DNA of 64,000 bases, taken from contig NZ_CAXWGX010000001.1 of assembly GCF_964266745.1 (NCBI RefSeq), positions 434,001-498,000 on the forward strand, read 5' to 3'. The DNA comes from Propionicimonas sp020161015 (GTDB lineage: Bacteria; Actinomycetota; Actinomycetes; Propionibacteriales; Propionibacteriaceae). Below are positions 58,780 through 64,000 of the stretch, piece after piece. The notes below the pieces were generated by a model. That model did no database searches, had not been told where the DNA came from, and saw nothing but the letters and a program-made list of their open reading frames with translations. Both the position numbers and the translations under genes were made by a program. The first letter of the stretch is position 1. Every line of letters starts with the position of its first letter.

Positions 58780-58875
58780 GAAATCCTTAAGAAAAACGCT
58801 GTCTCCCAGGACCCGCCCGCCCGTCGCGGCGCAGAGAAGGACCCTGCGTGAGCCGCGTCGACAGCAGGGGGACGG

Positions 58876-60315
58876 ATGCCGAATACGGCCCGGAAGACGA
58901 GTTGGCTCCAGCGCGCAATCGCGGCGGTGGGGACACTGGCGCTGGTGACGGGACTCTCCATCTCCCCGGCATCCGCGATCAGCTTCACGATCGACGGCAC
59001 CACCGAGGAGGCGCAGGCCGTTCCCCAAGACCTGAGTGCATGTCCGACGCTCACGTCCACCCCGCGGGCATTCGAGGCGTGGTTCAACACCGACGACATG
59101 GAGTACCGCGGCTACCTGGACGCGAACAACCAGTCCCCCTGGAGCTACGCCAACAAGATGGCCCAGGTCATCTGCGGCGCGAAGCAGGGCTCCTCGATCA
59201 TGATCGGGATGTACTTCATCCGGGCCATCGGCACCACGGCCCGTCCCGAGTCCGACGCAGAGATCATCTGGCGGGCCATGGACTACGTGCGCAGCAAGCG
59301 GGGCGTGAGCATCGGCTTCGTCATGGACGGCGGGAGCATCACCCCCTCCTCGGCAAAGTCCAACATCTACAAGCGCCTCGTCGATTCCGGTATCGCCAAG
59401 GTCTACTGGTGCTACAACGGCTGTTTCAACACCAACTCAAAGAGTGTGTTCCCCTACGCCATCAACCACGAGAAGTTCCTGACGATCTCCGACACCATCT
59501 GGCAGAACGACGGCAAGACGCACCCCGTGGTCTTTTCCTCGTCCGGCCAGTTCGCCCGCAGCCAGGTGCGCACCTACTGGCAGGAGGCGTCGCTGATCTA
59601 CGGTGACCAGAAGCTGTACGACTACTTCGTCTCCCGCTACAAGAACATGAGGGTCTGCACGGGGTCCTACTCCGGCGGTTCGGACTGCAAGGCCGGCAGT
59701 GCCTGGTCCGGTTCGGGCGACGTGGTGCCCACCCTGCGCAAGGCTCGCGGCATCTGGGTGGACAGCCTGTACCGCCACGGGACTGATTCCGGGCGCGGCA
59801 CCTTCGTCTCGTTCAGCCCGCAGCCCCAGGGCGTGGACGACTACTACACCGCGCAGTTCAACGATGTGGACTGCGCGGTCGACAGCAAGATCCGGGTCGC
59901 GATGTACCGACTCACGATCACGCGCGCGACGATCTTCGTGAAGGCGCTCGCCAGCCTGAAGAACCGCGGGTGTGACGTGAAGATCCTGCTGTCGCAGAAG
60001 GGTGGGGCCCAGACGGTCTCCAAGGACGTGGTCAAGGTGCTGAAGAAGTACAACGCGACCACCATGGTCCGCTGCACGCGCATCCCGATCCACACGAAGA
60101 TGATCCTGATCACTCCGTCGACCAGCAGCGCCGGACGTGCGCTGTTCGGCACGGCGAACATGACCACCTCCGGCCTTCGCTACAGCGAGGAGCACGTGAT
60201 CACCGTGGACAGCAGGCGGGCCGACGCGGCAACGTCGGCCGACATCGAGCGGGTCATCGCGGTGTACCAGGCCGGCTGGAACGAACTCAACCAGGGGAAC
60301 CGGGCATGCCACTGA
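58876..60315 (+). CDS. Secreted phospholipase-D-like protein
   Basis: 479 residues. Signal peptide (WLQRAIAAVGTLALVTGLSI, cleavage near SPASA). Two HKD-like motifs mark the PLD fold: NHEKFLTISD near residue 197, with the full His-x-Lys-x4-Asp, and IHTKMILITPS near residue 416, with His and Lys but no Asp after. GTANMTTSGLR follows the second, as is usual. Eight Cys outside the active site suggest disulfides. It may cut a phosphodiester in lipid, nucleic acid or teichoic acid outside the cell. GGGGGA precedes the ATG. Overlaps the next gene by 10 bases. Confidence 0.85.
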   Translation: MPNTARKTSWLQRAIAAVGTLALVTGLSISPASAISFTIDGTTEEAQAVPQDLSACPTLTSTPRAFEAWFNTDDMEYRGYLDANNQSPWSYANKMAQVICGAKQGSSIMIGMYFIRAIGTTARPESDAEIIWRAMDYVRSKRGVSIGFVMDGGSITPSSAKSNIYKRLVDSGIAKVYWCYNGCFNTNSKSVFPYAINHEKFLTISDTIWQNDGKTHPVVFSSSGQFARSQVRTYWQEASLIYGDQKLYDYFVSRYKNMRVCTGSYSGGSDCKAGSAWSGSGDVVPTLRKARGIWVDSLYRHGTDSGRGTFVSFSPQPQGVDDYYTAQFNDVDCAVDSKIRVAMYRLTITRATIFVKALASLKNRGCDVKILLSQKGGAQTVSKDVVKVLKKYNATTMVRCTRIPIHTKMILITPSTSSAGRALFGTANMTTSGLRYSEEHVITVDSRRADAATSADIERVIAVYQAGWNELNQGNRACH

Positions 60316-61994
60316 CGACCAGCAACACCATGAAGTCCCGCCCGCGCGGCCTGCGGCACCTCTCCGGGCTCCTGGCCGCCATCGCCCTCCTCGCCGGACT
60401 GCTCGTTCCGGTCTCCGCGGCACGCGCCGAGCTCACCTACGGCAAGCCGACCAGCGTGAGCGCGGTGAAGATCTCCGGCTCCAACGGCATCAAGGTCACC
60501 TGGAAGGCCCCGAGCGGAACTCCCGCACCCGCGGCCTACAAGGTGTCGTGGGGCACGAGCTCGAAGGCCACCAGCGCGTCGTTCAACACCTACGTGACCG
60601 GCACCTCCGCCACGCTCTCCTCGGCGAGCATGCTCACGAAGACGGCCTACTACGTGTGGGTCACGCCGTGGAGCGAGGCGAAGAGCAGCGGGACGGCCAC
60701 GGGCGCCATCAGCTCCGCCGACAAGGTCACCACCTCCGGGTACGCCTACAAGGCACCGCTCGAGATCCATGCGGTGAACCCGACGAAGACCTCCATGGAG
60801 ATCACCTGGCGAACCGTCACCGGCTCGCCAGGCTACGTGCTGCGCGCGTACAACTACACGACCGGCAAGTACTCCTACCAGATCGGGTATGACGGCAGCG
60901 CCATCTTCACCGGGCTCACGCCGAACACGAAGTACAAATTCACGGTGGCGAACCGCCTCCTGATCAGCGGCTACGACACCGTCCCCGGCGTGCGGGTCAG
61001 CGGGTGGTCCTCGGCAAGCTCGACGAAGTCGACCAACCCCACGACCGTGACCCTCCCCGACGCGACGACGTCCCCCATGCGCGACGTTCCCACCGACCTG
61101 GCGATGACCGATCGCGACTCGAGCAGTGTCTCCCTGTCCTGGACGCCTCCGGCCGGCTACGACCCCGCGACCGACAAGTTCCGGGTCTACTGGGCCGAGG
61201 ACCAGGAGATGACCGACAACGACGGGTACACCAAGACCAGCCTGACCGGCACGAGTGGCAAGGTCACTGGCCTGGAGTCCAACACCAACTACTACGTGCG
61301 CATCCGGATGGTGCGCGAGACCATCGTGAACGGCGTGACGGTGGTCACCGCGATCTCCGACCGCACCCAGGCGATCATGGTGAAGACCCGCTCACCGAAG
61401 GGATTCCTCACCGGAGCCATCACGGGTCTGGGGTCCAGCGACCTGAACGACTACGTCGCGACCGCGTACGGGCGCTCAAGCACCGGCGTTCCCAACGATG
61501 TGAAGGGCACGGCGAACGTGTCCGGCTCCGGGACGTTCAAGCTGGAGCTGCGACCAGGGACGTACCTGATCCAGCTGGCCTACGTGGGGACGGGCAACTT
61601 CACCACCGTCTGGCTCACCAACGATGGGTCGACGGCCTATTCGAGCGCCGATGCCGACGCCGAGACGGTGACGCTGGACGCCACGACGGCCGCGGGCACC
61701 GTTCCTGTCGGGACAGGCGCGACCATCACCGGGACCGTGACGAGTTCCGCGACCGGCAATCCGATCCGCGACGTGAACGTCTCCGCCCGCCTCAGCTCCA
61801 ACAAGGAGGTCGTCGGCCAGGCGTCGACCAACTCCACGGGCACCTACACGCTGAAGGGGCTCCCGCCGTCCACCTCCGTGATCGTGCGGTTCAACAGCTC
61901 GACCGGCGTCCACAGGACGAAGGACCTGAGTGCTCTGACCACTCCGGCCGCGAATGGCTCCAGGGACCTCGACACGACCATGGTGCCGGCCTGA
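60306..61994 (+). CDS. Secreted fibronectin type III protein with carboxypeptidase-regulatory-like domain
   Basis: 562 residues. Signal peptide at about 17-43 (LSGLLAAIALLAGLLVPVSA). Three FnIII domains (about 46-140, 148-245, 253-365) share the YKVSWGTS or YVLRAYNYT pattern with the EEP neighbours. A beta-sandwich region of about 80 residues follows, and a carboxypeptidase-regulatory-like domain (TITGTVTSSATGNPIRDVNV) lies at about 475-545. No catalytic residues; a surface-binding role is likely. The ATG at 60306 overlaps the PLD gene's end, so translation may be coupled; ATG at 60330 is an alternative. Confidence 0.83.
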   Translation: MPLTTSNTMKSRPRGLRHLSGLLAAIALLAGLLVPVSAARAELTYGKPTSVSAVKISGSNGIKVTWKAPSGTPAPAAYKVSWGTSSKATSASFNTYVTGTSATLSSASMLTKTAYYVWVTPWSEAKSSGTATGAISSADKVTTSGYAYKAPLEIHAVNPTKTSMEITWRTVTGSPGYVLRAYNYTTGKYSYQIGYDGSAIFTGLTPNTKYKFTVANRLLISGYDTVPGVRVSGWSSASSTKSTNPTTVTLPDATTSPMRDVPTDLAMTDRDSSSVSLSWTPPAGYDPATDKFRVYWAEDQEMTDNDGYTKTSLTGTSGKVTGLESNTNYYVRIRMVRETIVNGVTVVTAISDRTQAIMVKTRSPKGFLTGAITGLGSSDLNDYVATAYGRSSTGVPNDVKGTANVSGSGTFKLELRPGTYLIQLAYVGTGNFTTVWLTNDGSTAYSSADADAETVTLDATTAAGTVPVGTGATITGTVTSSATGNPIRDVNVSARLSSNKEVVGQASTNSTGTYTLKGLPPSTSVIVRFNSSTGVHRTKDLSALTTPAANGSRDLDTTMVPA

Positions 61995-62020
61995 CCGATG
62001 GGCGTGGGTAGGATCGCCGG

Positions 62021-64000
62021 GTGACCCCCCGCACCTGGCTCCGACGCCAGTACCGCCGTGCCCGACGCCTCGCCGGGCGACTGGCCGGACGCGGCGTTCC
62101 CTCCTCGGATCTGCCCGCGGCGAATCACCTGCTGATCGGGACGACGTCGTTCGCTGCACGGGTCGAAGCCGGAGAGGCCGTCACTGCGGCAGCACTCGCT
62201 GCGGCGCGCGAGTGCCTTGCGCAGGACAATCTGCCGGCCGCGCTGCGCCTGGGTCACGAGTTGGTCGGGGGTCGTGACACGGGGCAGGTGGGTGCGGCCG
62301 TGATCGGGCTCTGCAGACTGCACACCTCGGGGCCGGAGCAGGCCTGGCTGCGGTTCGCGGGCATCACGGACCCTGTTGTCGTGGCCGCGGCGGCACCCGA
62401 GTACTTCGAAGCGGGCTTCGTGATGGATGCCTCGGCTGCTGAGAGGGAGGCGCGTGCGCTCCCCGGCCTGCGCAACGCCGACCGGCCGACACCGTCCGGG
62501 GTGCTGAAGGTGGCGCGAACCGCCTTCTCCGTGGGCCGAGACGACTGCGCCGGCATGCTGATCGCCGATGGGCTCTCCGGGACCTTCGGTCCCCTCACCC
62601 CGTACCAGGCCTACGAGTTCGACCGGCTCGCAACCTGGCTGCCCGACGGGGTGCGTCGGCGTCCGCCCGAGCTTCCGGACGCCGACCTCCGCTTCGGCGT
62701 GATCGACTACAAGCAGCCGGACAACAGTTCGCGGAACGTCGGTGACTTCATCCAGACCCTGGCCTCCCTGGGGCACCTGGTGCGCCATGCGAACCTGACG
62801 TTCGTCGGCGAACCCGAATTGCTCGCGTTCGTCGAGGACCTGCGCACGTCGGTCAAGCCCGAGCGCCTGATCACCGACACCGCCGCTGTCGTCCACCTGG
62901 TCGAGGTCCAGCGTGACGGCAACGTGTACCAGACCCTCCCGGAGCCGACCTGGGCGGTGATGTTCGGCTGGTACCTGCACCCGACGTTCGCCGGCGGCTA
63001 CAACCTTCCCTTCAACCCCGCCATCCGCCCGTTGTTCATCAGCTTCCACCTGAACAAGCCCGAAGCCCTCACCCCCGAGGCCGTCGCCTACCTGCGCCGG
63101 TACGGGCCGGTGGGGTGTCGGGACTGGCAAACGGTGGCGCTGCTGGCCGGGGCCGGCATTCCGGCGTTCTTCTCCGGGTGCATCACCACCACGGTCGACA
63201 CCGTCTTCGCACGCACAGGCCCGGACACGCGCACAGCGACCGGATACGTGGACGCCCGCGAGGAGGTCGAGGGCGACGACAACATCGAGCAGTCCGTGGG
63301 CGACATCCGACGCGACCCGCTTCCCACCAACCTGCGGCTCGCCCATGAGTGGGTCAGCCGCTACGCCGATGACTACCGGGAGGTCGTCACCAGTCGGCTG
63401 CACAGCTACCTTCCGGCTCGATCGGTGGGATGCCAGGTGACCTTCGACCCGGCGAACAGGTCGGACCCACGCTTCGGCGGCCTGATCGACATCGACGATG
63501 CCGCCTACGAGGCGATCCGCCAGGGAATCCTGTCCAAGCTGGCCGCCATGGTCGCGCTGCTCTCCTCCGGCGCGAACGAGGCCGACGTGTACCGCCGCTG
63601 GCACGAGCTGTGCGCGCCGGACGTGGCACGGGCCCAGGAGTACCTCGGATCCCTCACCATTGCCGCTGAGGCTCTCCCGGACGTCTCGGAGGGCCTCCCC
63701 CGCGCCGACCGGGTCGTCGTGATCGATGCCGGCCGCAACCAGCCGGCTGTCGCCCGCGCCGTGGCCGGCCTCGAGCGCTGGGCGCCCGGGGTGCCGGTAG
63801 TGGCGGTCGGCGCCGCCGCGACCCGGCTCCCCGCGCGGGTGCATTGCGTGACGGATCTCCCCCTGGTCGAACGCGGCTCCGCTGCACAACGCCACAACCT
63901 CCTGGTGGCATCGGTCCTGGACTCGCTCCCCGAGGGAACCCGGGTACTCACGCTGCCGCCGGACGCGCTCGTGCGCGGTCCCCTCGAGACCCTTTTCGAG
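62021..64000 (+). CDS. Polysaccharide-pyruvyltransferase-like protein, runs off the window
   Basis: An open frame of 660 codons reaches the right edge without a stop. A TAGGAT box lies 6 bases before the GTG start (leaderless). After about 220 residues of unknown fold, the middle resembles polysaccharide pyruvyltransferases: DLRFGVIDYKQPDNSSRNVG then DFIQTLASLGHLVRHANLTF, IRPLFISFHLNKPEALTPEA, and YLRRYGPVGCRDWQTVALLA, then VVTSRLHSYLPARSVG. The last visible 120 residues look like the start of another domain (VVVIDAGRNQPAVARAVAGL). It may decorate a surface glycan; the second domain is uncertain. Confidence 0.7.
   Translation, partial: MTPRTWLRRQYRRARRLAGRLAGRGVPSSDLPAANHLLIGTTSFAARVEAGEAVTAAALAAARECLAQDNLPAALRLGHELVGGRDTGQVGAAVIGLCRLHTSGPEQAWLRFAGITDPVVVAAAAPEYFEAGFVMDASAAEREARALPGLRNADRPTPSGVLKVARTAFSVGRDDCAGMLIADGLSGTFGPLTPYQAYEFDRLATWLPDGVRRRPPELPDADLRFGVIDYKQPDNSSRNVGDFIQTLASLGHLVRHANLTFVGEPELLAFVEDLRTSVKPERLITDTAAVVHLVEVQRDGNVYQTLPEPTWAVMFGWYLHPTFAGGYNLPFNPAIRPLFISFHLNKPEALTPEAVAYLRRYGPVGCRDWQTVALLAGAGIPAFFSGCITTTVDTVFARTGPDTRTATGYVDAREEVEGDDNIEQSVGDIRRDPLPTNLRLAHEWVSRYADDYREVVTSRLHSYLPARSVGCQVTFDPANRSDPRFGGLIDIDDAAYEAIRQGILSKLAAMVALLSSGANEADVYRRWHELCAPDVARAQEYLGSLTIAAEALPDVSEGLPRADRVVVIDAGRNQPAVARAVAGLERWAPGVPVVAVGAAATRLPARVHCVTDLPLVERGSAAQRHNLLVASVLDSLPEGTRVLTLPPDALVRGPLETLFE

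Overview
This window is high-GC actinobacterial DNA. The gene set best fits the Propionibacteriaceae: a succinate/propionate-type CoA-transferase, polyphosphate glucokinase, TreX with a fused TreYZ, and a B12-dependent propanediol/glycerol microcompartment locus. The genus cannot be fixed from sequence reading alone. Many genes start at, or a few bases after, a TANNNT -10 box, which points to frequent leaderless transcription.

Layout. 1-5.2 kb: the end of a sugar-phosphate epimerase, a CoA-transferase with a strong terminator, two 58-nt palindromic repeats, a HAD phosphatase divergent from a TetR regulator, a membrane protein and a secreted PxKF protein. 5.2-11.6 kb: treX followed by a single-gene treY-treZ fusion (glycogen to trehalose). 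11.6-13.1 kb: an orphan PemK/MazF-like gene, then a cobalamin riboswitch placed in front of a degenerate tyrosine-recombinase-like gene that converges on the pdu operon.

13.1-28.6 kb is the core of the window. A 15-gene minus-strand pdu operon (pduA-B-C-D-E-G-H-K-like-J-L-eutJ-flavoprotein-N-O-P) encodes shell proteins, B12 diol/glycerol dehydratase, its reactivase, adenosyltransferase, phosphotransacylase and CoA-acylating aldehyde dehydrogenase. A divergent pduU-pduV pair and a pocR-pduQ pair complete it. Together they would dehydrate 1,2-propanediol or glycerol to an aldehyde inside a protein shell, then dismutate it to alcohol (PduQ) and acyl-phosphate (PduP, PduL). pduS and pduT are not present in the window. 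The pduA and pocR upstream regions share a sequence motif.

29-39 kb: assorted metabolism and regulation, namely 3-hydroxyacyl-CoA dehydrogenase, quinone reductase, pentapeptide-repeat protein, monooxygenase-like protein, acetyltransferase-like protein, a divergent LysR/MFS pair with an operator-like palindrome, an Arr-type rifampin ADP-ribosyltransferase, a 981-aa Ig-like-repeat secreted protein and tRNA-Gly(CCC). 39-47 kb: LuxR-type regulator, small membrane proteins, LiaF-like protein, YdbS/YdbT pair, galE, ppgK, argS and a SanA/YdcF-like protein.

47-64 kb: a cell-surface region with two secreted FnIII-endonuclease/exonuclease/phosphatase paralogues, a TagF-like glycerophosphotransferase, a TagD-Gfo/Idh/MocA fusion, a GT4 glycosyltransferase, a PP-loop ATPase-like protein, a CopC-like anchored protein, a secreted phospholipase-D-like protein, a secreted FnIII protein and an unfinished polysaccharide-pyruvyltransferase-like gene that runs off the end. 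The TagF, TagD and glycosyltransferase genes suggest assembly of a teichoic-acid-like surface polymer.
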